Shown: positions 1 through 7,838 of the stretch, piece by piece
How the letters are laid out: every line of letters begins with the position of its first letter
Position numbering within the stretch: the first letter of the stretch is position 1
NCBI RefSeq assembly: GCF_017353185.1
Contig: NZ_JAFMYV010000003.1
Coordinates: 186,001 to 250,000, forward strand
DNA: 64,000 nt
Direction of reading: 5' to 3'
From: Fibrella rubiginis
GTDB lineage: Bacteria > Bacteroidota > Bacteroidia > Cytophagales > Spirosomataceae
Made by a program: the position numbers and the translations under genes
Notes under the pieces: generated by a model
What the model saw: the letters and a program-made list of their open reading frames with translations, nothing else
The model's database searches: none
What the model was told of the DNA's origin: nothing

Positions 1-1
1 A

Positions 2-151
2 CACGAAGCGAGCGCAGTTCCTGTCATTGACGAGCCTGTACCGCAGTTTGGGAGGTGGTTGGGAGTAGACAAGACGTATTTAGGAGTCAGCATAATTGGG
101 TGTTTTGACAGAAACGTACCGCGCGGCGGACCGTACAATTCGTCGTTTTAG
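2..151 (+). CDS. C-terminal end of an unidentified protein (runs off the left edge)
   Basis: A reading frame is open from the window edge to a TAG at 149-151 and gives 49 residues, including the stretch GVDKTYLGVSIIGCF. I do not recognise the family. Its last residues (PRGGPY) are encoded by a GC-rich micro-element at 119-133, so the natural C-terminus may have been altered by that insertion. Only the tail is visible, so the call rests on frame openness alone. Confidence 0.3.
   Translation, partial: HEASAVPVIDEPVPQFGRWLGVDKTYLGVSIIGCFDRNVPRGGPYNSSF
119..133 (-). repeat. GC-rich micro-element, inverse orientation
   Basis: CCGCGCGGCGGACCG is the reverse complement of CGGTCCGCCGCGCGG and matches the 15-17 bp micro-element that interrupts both IS5-type copies at 53.7-54.0 and 57.8-58.5 kb. 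Confidence 0.6.
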
Positions 152-206
152 TAGTTTTGCCGTTCCGTATAAACCTGGTCACGTGAGGTAGCTTGGCAGA
201 AACGGA

Positions 207-247
207 CGGGGACGCCGGAGCGGATGTCTCACGGTTCGCCGTTGCGG
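207..247 (+). repeat. Two adjacent GC-rich micro-elements
   Basis: Copies lie at 207-223 (CGGGGACGCCGGAGCGG) and 232-247 (CGGTTCGCCGTTGCGG). Both fit the pattern CGGNNCGCCGNNGCGG of the elements inserted in the IS5-type copies. They sit just upstream of the HD-domain gene; an upstream ATG at 224 would translate through the second element, which argues that the N-terminal extension is artefactual. Confidence 0.6.
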
Positions 248-364
248 TCAACTGATCTTCAAACGATGAGTCACGTGTCCTTCGATAAGATTATCCCAGG
301 TTCTTTGAGGCCTATTCCATTCCAACTGTACGCAGAAGATTACCTTAACCTAAAAATAGGTGAT

Positions 365-958
365 ATGCAAGCTAACCAAATACTCAAGCAGATCGAGTTT
401 ATTAAGGAAATTGATAAACTTAAGTACATCGTACGTAGAACCAAATTATTTAATAGCGATAGGCCTGAAAATGATGCTGAACATAGTTGGCATCTGGCAG
501 TGATGGCTATTATACTATCGGAGCATTCCAACTCGCCTATCGACGTGCTGAAAGTAGTGAAAATGCTTCTCATCCATGATGTAGTTGAGATTGACGCAGG
601 AGACACATTCATCTATGATCTTCAAAAAAGTCACGATAACACCGAAGAGGAAAGGAAGGCGGCAGAGCGAATTTTTGGCCTGCTTCCCAGCGACCAAGCC
701 AATGAATTAATAGCGATTTGGGAGGAGTTCGAAGAACAAAAAACGGATGAAGCCAAATTTGCCAGGGCAATGGACCGGTTAGAGCCGCTGCTTCAAAATG
801 TCTCAAATAATGGTGGCACTTGGAATGAATTTGGAGTAGATTTCGACAAGGTTTACCAGAAAAAGCAGGTTATCAACTATGGCTCTTCTCCTATTTGGGA
901 GTATGCAGAGCGCCTACTAAATGACAGCGTTGAAAAAGGAATTTTGAAAAAAGAGTGA
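365..958 (+). CDS. HD-domain phosphohydrolase (YfbR/HDDC2-like)
   Basis: This predicted 197-residue cytoplasmic protein belongs to the HD superfamily of metal-dependent phosphohydrolases, whose closest characterised relatives are 5'-deoxynucleotidases. The metal ligands are visible: AEHSWH near residue 40, IHDVVE at 70-75 and AMDRLEPL farther on. The frame is open from 224, but ATG 365 is preferred: it gives the usual family start (MQANQILKQIEFI), a length near 200 residues and an AGGTGAT leader, while the 47 upstream codons read through a micro-element. It directly abuts a decapitated AraC gene, so it or its flank arrived by recombination. The substrate cannot be read from sequence. Confidence 0.8.
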   Translation: MQANQILKQIEFIKEIDKLKYIVRRTKLFNSDRPENDAEHSWHLAVMAIILSEHSNSPIDVLKVVKMLLIHDVVEIDAGDTFIYDLQKSHDNTEEERKAAERIFGLLPSDQANELIAIWEEFEEQKTDEAKFARAMDRLEPLLQNVSNNGGTWNEFGVDFDKVYQKKQVINYGSSPIWEYAERLLNDSVEKGILKKE

Positions 959-962
959 ATGT

Positions 963-1292
963 AAACAATTCGAGCAGCTCTTGAACGCATATTATCAAAC
1001 CGATAAGCCGCAGACAACTGGTCTACCCTCAGTTGCCTACTGTGCGAGCGAACTGAATTTGTCGGCCAACTACTTCGGCGATTTAATCAAGAAGGAAACA
1101 CGCCATACGGCGCAGGAGTACATTCAATCGAAGGTGATCGAAGCCGCCAAAGAACAGATCTTCGACCAAAGCAAATCGGTTAGTCAGATCGCCTACAAGT
1201 TGAGTTTTGAATATCCTCAGCATTTCATGCGCCTCTTCAAACAGCGCGTTGGGCAATCGCCAAATGACTACCGCAGATTTCATAGTAACTGA
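963..1292 (+). pseudogene. AraC-family regulator, C-terminal DNA-binding domain only
   Basis: The frame encodes the double helix-turn-helix of an AraC/XylS regulator: FEQLLNAYYQ leads into LPSVAYCASELNLSANYFGDL (first HTH) and VSQIAYKLSFEYPQHFMRLFKQRVGQSPNDYR (second HTH). The roughly 190-residue N-terminal sensor domain expected in this family is absent, and homology ends at the stop of the HD gene. There is no ATG before the domain; TTG 981 is the only initiator nearby. The N-terminal half was probably lost by deletion or by insertion of the HD gene. A free-standing DNA-binding fragment cannot be excluded. Confidence 0.75.
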
Positions 1293-1386
1293 TATTTAAG
1301 TGGCGCGTTGATGTTGGTACGTTGCTTGGATTGGAAATAACTGGATCACGGTCGTACCGTATGCTCGATAGGATGGTTACTTTGGC

Positions 1387-2258
1387 ATGACTAGATTACC
1401 TCTTCGCTGGCTGGAAACCGCCTTCCGATGGTTTGTGTACAGTAACGGCTACATCGCCCTTTGTGCCGTAGTAATGGCCTGAACGACGGCCCGGTTGCTT
1501 ACCCTAGAGTTACCTGACGCCCTGCTGCCATTTGTCTTTATCGGGACGCTGGGTAGCTATTCGCTACACTGGTATCTGACATCTTTGCCTTCGACGGAAT
1601 TAGCGAAGAGGTCTGAACGGCTTCTCTGGAACGACCAACACCGCTGGTTGCTTTTGGCTTTGTTACTACTGTCAGTGGTGCCGGGTGGGTGATACCTACT
1701 GAGCTTAAAGCAGTACTGGCTCGAGCTGGTGCCGGTGGTCGTCTTGACGTTCCTTTACACAGCCCCTAAGATGGGCAGTTCAAAGTATTACGCCGGATAG
1801 CCGTGCTCAAAACGGCGTACCTGGCTGCTATCTGGACCTACACCACCGCTGCCTTGCCAATTTTGATGGCTTCCTCGCCCGTTTCACTAAGCACGTTGCT
1901 GTGGTCAGCGTGGTTGGCGAATCGCTTTCTGTTCATTTATGCCGTCTGTCTTTGGTTTGATTATCGCGACCGCCCCGATGATGGCCAGTCACGTTGGCTA
2001 ACCATTGTGTCAATGCTGACAGAGCCGCAAATCGACCGATTTTTCGGGAGCATCGTACTGCTTTTTTCCGCAGCAACCGTAGCATTTTACGTGGGAGGAG
2101 TTGGCGGATGGGTGGTAATATGCATCAGCCTGCCAATGCTTTTGTTGATTCTGACAGCCCGATGGGTTACCAAACGGTTATCGGACTACTGGTACTACGT
2201 CTACCTCGATGGCTTGGTGATGCTAACGGGTCTGCTCCTACCCATTTTGCCGGTATAA
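1387..2258 (+). pseudogene. UbiA-like prenyltransferase-family membrane protein, disrupted
   Basis: Read together, the fragments form one polytopic membrane protein: an N-terminus from ATG 1387 (MTRLPLRWLETAFRWF), a helical middle, and a long C-terminal part from about 1791 with hydrophobic segments and an acidic DYRDRPDD motif like that of UbiA-type proteins. It is broken three times: TGA at 1480-1482, TGA at 1690-1692, and a frameshift around 1770-1790, where the frame moves to LRRIAVLKTAYLAAIWTY. The two stops and the shift make a functional product unlikely. Assignment to UbiA is by overall resemblance and moderately uncertain. Confidence 0.65.
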
Positions 2259-2395
2259 GGCAACCAGTGCTTGTTGACAATATGTAAAGAATTACGGTAT
2301 GTTAATGGATTTCATTCTTCCCTTTATGATCGCTTCTATGGAAGGGACGCTTCGTACTGTTGACCAACGTACCCATCTCATAAAAACCTGCTGCA

Positions 2396-3364
2396 ATGGC
2401 TTCTCGACGCGAATTTCTTTTACAATCAAGCAAGGCGACTTTAGCCAGCTTGCTACTACCTTTTCCGGGCAACACATCCTTCGTCTCACTGAAGACCAAT
2501 CGCTGGCCAATCGGCTTGCAGTTATACACTGTGGGCGATTTACTTAAACAAAATCCCAAAGCCACTTTACACAAGATAGCGACCATCGGTTATCAGGAAA
2601 TTGAAAGCGTTGGTGTCACAGAGAATAGTTTATATGGCTACAAACCCAAGGATTTTTCCCAACTGCTCAAAAGTATGGGGCTTCGTTGGCGTTCCGCTCA
2701 CGTAAGCGGGGCACCGATGAAAATGAGTAAGGCGGATCTCTACAGCTACATGAAGCCCAAAACCCATGACGATACGCTCAAGGTTGAGGCATATGCCCGG
2801 CAAGTGGCAAATGGAGCCGGCGGACTAAACTTGAAAAACAACGATCAGTTATTAGTCGACAATGCAGCTGAAGGGGGAGTTGACTACTTGGTCTGTTCGG
2901 CAATTCCAGTGGGCACCTTAGATGAAATTAAGACCGCCGTAGATGTGTTCAATAAAGCTGGGGAAACGGCCAAAAAAGCAGGCCTTCAATTCGTGTATCA
3001 TAACCATGCCACTGAGTTCGACCTGGTAGAAGGCCACCGCCCCTTTGATTATATCATGGAGCATACCGATAAAGAGCTGGTAAAAATGGAGCTTGATTTG
3101 GCGTGGGCCACAAAAGCGGGACAAAATTTTGAAACGCTCTTTAAGAATTATCCTGGCCGCTACCCACTCTGGCACATTAAGGACATTAAAGCCGATAAGA
3201 CTTCTATCACCGAGGTCGGCAACGGGATTGTTGATTACAAGCACATCTTTCCGTACGCCAAATCAGCTGGCCTCAAGCATTTCTTTGTCGAGCAAGATCT
3301 ACCTGAAAATCCGCTCCGAAGTATTACAACTAGTATTGCCAATCTTAAAAAAATATTGGCTTGA
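2396..3364 (+). CDS. Tat-exported sugar phosphate isomerase/epimerase (xylose-isomerase-like TIM barrel)
   Basis: The 322-residue protein starts with a twin-arginine signal (SRREFL, then a hydrophobic run to about residue 30), so it is expected to fold in the cytoplasm and be exported. The mature part reads as an AP-endonuclease-2/xylose-isomerase TIM barrel: WPIGLQLYTVGD near the start, YHNHATEF and ELDLAWA in the middle, WHIKDIK, and FVEQDLP near the end, which supply the typical metal-binding His, Glu and Asp. Such proteins are common in Bacteroidota sugar metabolism, but the substrate is not evident. It is monocistronic between a pseudogene and a convergent gene. Confidence 0.85.
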   Translation: MASRREFLLQSSKATLASLLLPFPGNTSFVSLKTNRWPIGLQLYTVGDLLKQNPKATLHKIATIGYQEIESVGVTENSLYGYKPKDFSQLLKSMGLRWRSAHVSGAPMKMSKADLYSYMKPKTHDDTLKVEAYARQVANGAGGLNLKNNDQLLVDNAAEGGVDYLVCSAIPVGTLDEIKTAVDVFNKAGETAKKAGLQFVYHNHATEFDLVEGHRPFDYIMEHTDKELVKMELDLAWATKAGQNFETLFKNYPGRYPLWHIKDIKADKTSITEVGNGIVDYKHIFPYAKSAGLKHFFVEQDLPENPLRSITTSIANLKKILA

Positions 3365-3423
3365 GGGGCATTTTGGTGCTGTAACAAAAATTGCGCTCAG
3401 AAATATGTCCTATAGTTTTTCAC

Positions 3424-3654
3424 TTAAACTGGCCGTTTCACCACTATCCGCTGCTTAAACGGTTTCGATTGGGACGGGGTCACCCCAAGCCACTGGCATA
3501 AGGCTAGCAGTAAGTCAGCAGCAGGTTCGTAGCCATTTTCGATTCTGTCAATGGAACTGGGCTTGGCTACCCCATTGGGATCACCACCGTTTACTTCGTC
3601 CGCTACCGCATTGACCCCCCGTCTGGCCCGCTTGGCTTGGATTAGATCTGACAA
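3424..3654 (-). CDS. Small Xre-like helix-turn-helix protein or remnant
   Basis: In a frame overlapping the 3' end of the GIY-YIG fusion gene, a possible TTG start at 3654 gives 76 residues beginning MSDLIQAKRARRG, followed by SSIDRIENGYEPAADLLLALCQWLG. This resembles the second half of Xre/Cro helix-turn-helix domains (SRIENG then LLALCQWL). The segment between is abnormal (VNAVADEVNGGDPNGVAKP), so the first helices look degraded. It could be a translationally coupled downstream regulator, or the remains of one. Initiation is unsupported by a clear leader, so confidence is limited. Confidence 0.4.
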   Translation of the reverse strand: MSDLIQAKRARRGVNAVADEVNGGDPNGVAKPSSIDRIENGYEPAADLLLALCQWLGVTPSQSKPFKQRIVVKRPV

Positions 3655-4999
3655 ATGGTACGTTGGGGGCTTTAAACGTCTCGTTGACTTTGCGAATGGT
3701 ATTGATAGAAAAGCCAGTCTGCCGTTCGATCTCACGGAGCGAATGACCAGCTTGTAAAAGCTGCGTGATCGTCTGCGATTTCGTCTTCTGCAAAAACGCA
3801 TCGGTACGTTCAGGTGCTTTAGGTCGGCCTAACATTTTACCCGATGCTTGTGCCCGCCGCATGCCAGCCCGAACCCGCTCTGACCGAGTCGTTGGCTCAG
3901 CTGGAGCAACGTCGTCTCGCATCAACGACCGTAGGGCAATCACAATATCCGTTACCTCATCGGGTGGCAAGTCAAAATACTCAGTTAAAGGACCGCTGGC
4001 TGTACTCAATGCGTGTTGGTATGGGGCGTATTTTCGTTTAAAATACGCTTCCAGGTAGCCCACCTGCTTCACATGGGCTAACGGCTCGATAGTGACCGGC
4101 CCTAATGAACGAAGGTCACGCTCAATCTCGACTAGTCGCTCGGGCAGCGGACGACTCGTTACGCCGGACTTGTACAACGTACCTGAAGGCAAGCCCACGC
4201 GCAGAAAGTAAAAGTTGAAGGAGATGAATCGCGATAATGTCCGTTCGAAGGCATCGTGCTCCGTCGTCAGATCGGTCAGTTCATTGTAAGCGCGGTGATA
4301 CTCAATCAGAGCGTTGTAATGCTTACGAAGCTTCGACGGAATTATGTATGATATACCGGATAGCTCCTCCTGCCAAAGCTGACCGGGCGAAACGGCACAG
4401 CCCCAGTCGGAGAAGCTGCCCCATCTCCTTGGCTTTAAATCCAGATTCCAATAGCCACTAAACTGACTGTGGCGCACCTTGTATAGGGCTGGCACTGGTC
4501 CCCGATCAGCGGAGAGACTTTCCAAAAATGCCTGCACATCGGTCAGTATTTCAAAATTAGCCTGCCGGTTTGCCGGTCGGGTCCCGGTTTTGTAGGGCTG
4601 CGATACGTCGCCCAGGATGTCGAGCAACTCAGCCATTAAGCTTTTGATTCGTTGCCAGTTGGTTTGGGCGTTCGTGTGTTGCTCATCCAACCGCTGTTGT
4701 TCGGCCAAAAGCTGCTGAGCATGACGCTGGGCAAATTCATCTAGCGGCCAAGTCGTCTCATCGATGTTGGTTGCCCAAAAATCAAAATAGGGGATTGGTG
4801 GCCGACAGCTATTGGCTACGTGCGCATAGTGATGCACCTTGATGCGGCCTTTTTTTGCGGTCAAAGACCCACGGCAGTAAGGACATACTACCCCACAAGC
4901 CTCCCCTCGGGGCGACTCGCTGATATGAATCAACTGATCTTGTCGGTTAAGGCCTACCTGCAACCAGGCTTGGTACAGGCTGGCATCGGGGTTGCGCAT
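3581..4999 (-). CDS. Zinc-motif + GIY-YIG nuclease + resolvase-type HTH fusion protein
   Basis: This 472-residue protein has three parts. The N-terminus has CPYCRG followed by KVHHYAH, a CoiA-like Cys/His metal motif. The centre (about 260-350) is a T5orf172-type GIY-YIG domain: FYFLRVGLPSGTLYKSGVT, then RPLPERLVEIERDL, then a conserved Glu in YLEAYFKRKY. The C-terminus (about 370-440) reads RSERVRAGMRRAQASGKMLGRPK followed by SLREIERQTGFSINTIRKV, the hinge and HTH of serine recombinases, without their catalytic domain. It is therefore probably a site-directed DNA nuclease. ATG 4999 follows an A-rich leader; the frame extends to a TTG at 5041. The last ~20 residues are the neighbouring Xre-like sequence read out of frame. 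Confidence 0.75.
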   Translation of the reverse strand: MRNPDASLYQAWLQVGLNRQDQLIHISESPRGEACGVVCPYCRGSLTAKKGRIKVHHYAHVANSCRPPIPYFDFWATNIDETTWPLDEFAQRHAQQLLAEQQRLDEQHTNAQTNWQRIKSLMAELLDILGDVSQPYKTGTRPANRQANFEILTDVQAFLESLSADRGPVPALYKVRHSQFSGYWNLDLKPRRWGSFSDWGCAVSPGQLWQEELSGISYIIPSKLRKHYNALIEYHRAYNELTDLTTEHDAFERTLSRFISFNFYFLRVGLPSGTLYKSGVTSRPLPERLVEIERDLRSLGPVTIEPLAHVKQVGYLEAYFKRKYAPYQHALSTASGPLTEYFDLPPDEVTDIVIALRSLMRDDVAPAEPTTRSERVRAGMRRAQASGKMLGRPKAPERTDAFLQKTKSQTITQLLQAGHSLREIERQTGFSINTIRKVNETFKAPNVPFVRSNPSQAGQTGGQCGSGRSKRW

Positions 5000-5109
5000 C
5001 TTTTTTTTGATACAAGGTAGTACGAAGTTGTTGCCTATCAACCCTTTTTTTGATACACCCTTGTGAAGCCATTGAATTTAACGTAGGTTAGCTTCACTAA
5101 GCTCAGACA

Positions 5110-5469
5110 ATGACAACAGCTCGATTAGTTGGAACCTACCGCCTGGAACTAACCACGATTAATGCGCTCAACAAGCTGGTACACAATTATAGCCAGGAGG
5201 ATGTAGCTTACTTACGACAAAATCACGCTTTCGACTATGCCTGGACATACTACTGGAACGGCGATGAGAATGGAGTGACGATTGAGCAGTTTTGGGCGAC
5301 TTGGTCCGATAAGTTTGAGTTAGAAACGCAGGCATTCCTGTTGGACTACGCCATGCAGCGTTACGGAGAAGAGGCCTACCGCAACATCGACGGGGCAATG
5401 GGGTGGAAGCAACGCTTGAGCCAGCTTCTACAGGATCAACACCCCGAAGACTCCAACGACCATGACTAA
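5110..5469 (+). CDS. Hypothetical protein, first gene of a small operon
   Basis: A 119-residue acidic protein without signal peptide or membrane segment. It is rich in aromatic residues (YAWTYYWNGDENG; IEQFWATWSDKFELE) and no family is recognised. Its end overlaps the next gene by 8 bp, so the two are translationally coupled. It lies between the GIY-YIG fusion gene and the plasmid primase on the opposite strand. Coding status is supported by length, overlap architecture and sensible composition. Confidence 0.6.
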   Translation: MTTARLVGTYRLELTTINALNKLVHNYSQEDVAYLRQNHAFDYAWTYYWNGDENGVTIEQFWATWSDKFELETQAFLLDYAMQRYGEEAYRNIDGAMGWKQRLSQLLQDQHPEDSNDHD

Positions 5470-6009
5470 CGCATCGTCCGTGCCCCCCGCCGAGACGGTG
5501 TTGCACTTCATCCGCTGCTATCGGCGGCTCGAACAACTGCCATTGGAAGACGGTTTCGCCGAGTTGGCCTGCATATCAACAGATCCTGATGAAGCATCTC
5601 AGCAACAGCTTAAGAAACATTTTCGCGCCCATTGGTACAGTAAGGACGGGCGTTGGGCCGGTTCTATCTCAATTTACCCCATTACCGACAACTCTATTTA
5701 TTGCAACACTGGGAGATCAACCATTACGAGGACGCCACTTATTTATGGGAATGTCAGCGCGATAGTCGATTTACGTTAATGGGGCCACCGCCACCGTTGG
5801 TACGTCAACTTCATGAATTGGTACTGTATTTTGAAAACCACGGTATCAGTTTACAATCGTCGCCGGATGTTACCTTGCCGTCGGTACCGCAGAATTTTGC
5901 TCTCCGATTTGGCAACGCAGCGAATTGGGGTGATTACCTGCTCGCCTTACCAGAGCCAGATGCTGAGCTTGTGATCAGTCAATTACTGAATCGCGATAGC
6001 CGTACCTGA
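5462..6009 (+). CDS. Hypothetical protein with an apparent frameshift
   Basis: From ATG 5462 the frame gives about 60 sensible residues (to AHWYSKDG), then loses sense. The neighbouring frame takes over at about 5650 with GRFYLNLPHYRQLYLLQHWEINHYED and runs to 6009. The joined product would be about 182 residues, soluble, of unknown family. The switch lies within 5640-5655. It may be a mutation or sequencing error; no slippery heptamer or pseudoknot is evident to suggest programmed frameshifting. Confidence 0.5.
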
Positions 6010-6047
6010 CTACCGGCGAAAAGTATTCCTTGCTTGTAAAGACTACT

Positions 6048-6380
6048 ATGTACACCATTGGCTTTATTAAAACCGGACGCCCCGACGTATTGATCAATCC
6101 CGACATGTGCCGGTCGATCAATGACTTGTATAACTGGCTCACCGCGTTTCTTAATGAAGATGATTTTAGCCTGCATCCACCCATCACGCGGGAGGGTTTA
6201 GAGTCAACTCTACAATTCAATAAGCCCGTTCAGGTAAACATCACCGGGTACCAGGTAGCTCTATTATTCGGTGAAGATCACGTCATCCAGGAGGCAACAT
6301 CACGTTTTATTCACCTAATGCCGCGTCAGAAAGGCCAATACCCCGTTCAGCGTGTCGATGGGATGAGCATCCCGGACTGA
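6048..6380 (+). CDS. Hypothetical small protein
   Basis: ATG 6048 gives 110 residues beginning MYTIGFIKTGRPDVLINPDM. An in-frame TTG at 6030 is less likely as start. The protein has no membrane segment and no recognised motif. It follows 5462-6009 by 38 bp in the same direction and probably closes a three-gene operon. Its convergent neighbour is the primase gene. Confidence 0.55.
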   Translation: MYTIGFIKTGRPDVLINPDMCRSINDLYNWLTAFLNEDDFSLHPPITREGLESTLQFNKPVQVNITGYQVALLFGEDHVIQEATSRFIHLMPRQKGQYPVQRVDGMSIPD

Positions 6381-6457
6381 TTACTACGGGCAATGACCGG
6401 ACGTCATCCGGCAGCGGTTCAATACAGGACATCAGCTATCACTACCGTTTTGCTTAA

Positions 6458-7828
6458 CTACCCAAGCTTGTAAAGCGAGGAGGTAATTGACTGGCTGTTT
6501 GCTGCCAACATCATACCGCTCGGCGACTCCTTGAATAAACTGGTTGGTTTTTCGGCCAGCTTCATATTTTGTCTTTGATGCTGTAGCTGTTCGTTCCAAT
6601 CCTTCTCAATTGAACGCTTTACCTCGACAAACTGGGTAATCCCCCGAAAATCGGATATCATTTTTTCTAGCCGGATAAGAAACGGTCGCTGCTTGGGCAG
6701 TTCCATCCGAATCTGGGTGATAGGTGATGCCCCCCCTCCTATCACGTCCAGGTTTGCCCGCTGTTGGTCTGGTTCGTAGCCGCGGTTAAGAATGGCGACT
6801 CCCTGCTGCCAGTAGCGGATAAACGCCTCCGTCTGTGGGGTGCCGGTGGCCAACCCATCAAATAACATCGTGCATTTTCGGTCAGATGCCATCACGCGTC
6901 CGACAGGCCCCACTCCTACCCCCGACTGCGCCGGATTGAGTTGCGCCAGCCACATGGCGTTGTAGTAGATACCCGAAGGATCATTGTCATTGCCAAGCAG
7001 GATTTTTTCTGGTCGTAGACGGCTGATGAGCCTTTGCACCGTGAGTGGTTGCGTATGCGAAGGCGTACCTGCCATCGAAATGTACATCCGCTCGTGAGGC
7101 TGGGCGGGCGGGTGCAGTTCATGATACGACAGGGCATCAATCGGGCTTTCGCAGATGAATACTTCCTTCGGGGCGCGCGCAGGGTCGATGTTACTAACCC
7201 AGATACCATCCTCTTTGCTGCCTTTGATCTTGTTATACTTGTCGTTGCGAACCACCAGACCTAGCATCCCTTGTTCGTTTTCCAGCGGAAACACCGTGTT
7301 GGTAACTAAGAATGTTCTGGCCTCGTTGGTGTAGGTTTGATTGAAAATGCGCTGGCTGAAGGGAAACGAAGTCAGCGTTTCTGGCCGAATGCCACGACTC
7401 TCCAAGTAGCGCGTGTCCGTTAGCGGCTCCAACTGAAAATACTGCGCTACGGCCCGGCTCCGCTTGACCTCCTCACTGGGCTGCGGTCGCACCGTATGCT
7501 GTTGATGCGTGGGGCGACCTAAATAGTTGTTGAGATAGTCAGCTACTTCCCGCCAGCCTTTCTTGGTACTGAGGTCGTAGTGCTTCTTACTGGCCACGAA
7601 GTCAATGATGGTACCTTTGTCGAAGTCGTCACAAGGGTTGTAAAAGCGGTATTCACCACTTTGCTTCCGGGACACGATAAGCCGCCGATCTGCATCCGGC
7701 TGCTCCATCGTGACCCATTTGCTGTGCCTCGACCCTTTGCTCGTTTTGATCCGAAACCCCTCCTGCTCCAGAAACGTTACCAGATCAATGTCTCTCCGGT
7801 AATCGTCTAATGAGTGTGTATGTTGCAT
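6458..7828 (-). CDS. TOPRIM-domain plasmid primase-like protein
   Basis: 456 residues. The N-terminus (about 1-90) resembles the zinc-free CHC2-like domain of Bacteroidota plasmid and phage primases (IDLVTFLEQEGF, then RFYNPCDDFDKGTIIDFV). A Toprim_2 core follows: VFICESPIDALSY near residue 230 carries the catalytic Glu, and ILLGNDNDPSG near 280 carries the Asp pair. It would prime lagging-strand synthesis during replication or after conjugal entry. It ends a minus-strand pair with the DUF4099/DUF3945 gene (10-bp spacing), an arrangement usual on Bacteroidota mobile elements. Confidence 0.8.
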   Translation of the reverse strand: MQHTHSLDDYRRDIDLVTFLEQEGFRIKTSKGSRHSKWVTMEQPDADRRLIVSRKQSGEYRFYNPCDDFDKGTIIDFVASKKHYDLSTKKGWREVADYLNNYLGRPTHQQHTVRPQPSEEVKRSRAVAQYFQLEPLTDTRYLESRGIRPETLTSFPFSQRIFNQTYTNEARTFLVTNTVFPLENEQGMLGLVVRNDKYNKIKGSKEDGIWVSNIDPARAPKEVFICESPIDALSYHELHPPAQPHERMYISMAGTPSHTQPLTVQRLISRLRPEKILLGNDNDPSGIYYNAMWLAQLNPAQSGVGVGPVGRVMASDRKCTMLFDGLATGTPQTEAFIRYWQQGVAILNRGYEPDQQRANLDVIGGGASPITQIRMELPKQRPFLIRLEKMISDFRGITQFVEVKRSIEKDWNEQLQHQRQNMKLAEKPTSLFKESPSGMMLAANSQSITSSLYKLG

Positions 7829-7838
7829 AGCCGGTCAG

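Noticed and set aside
224..364. 47-residue N-terminal extension of the HD protein
   Set aside because: It translates through a micro-element and lacks family resemblance; ATG 365 fits the family start.
5462..6009. Programmed ribosomal frameshift
   Set aside because: No slippery heptamer or downstream structure is visible at 5640-5655.
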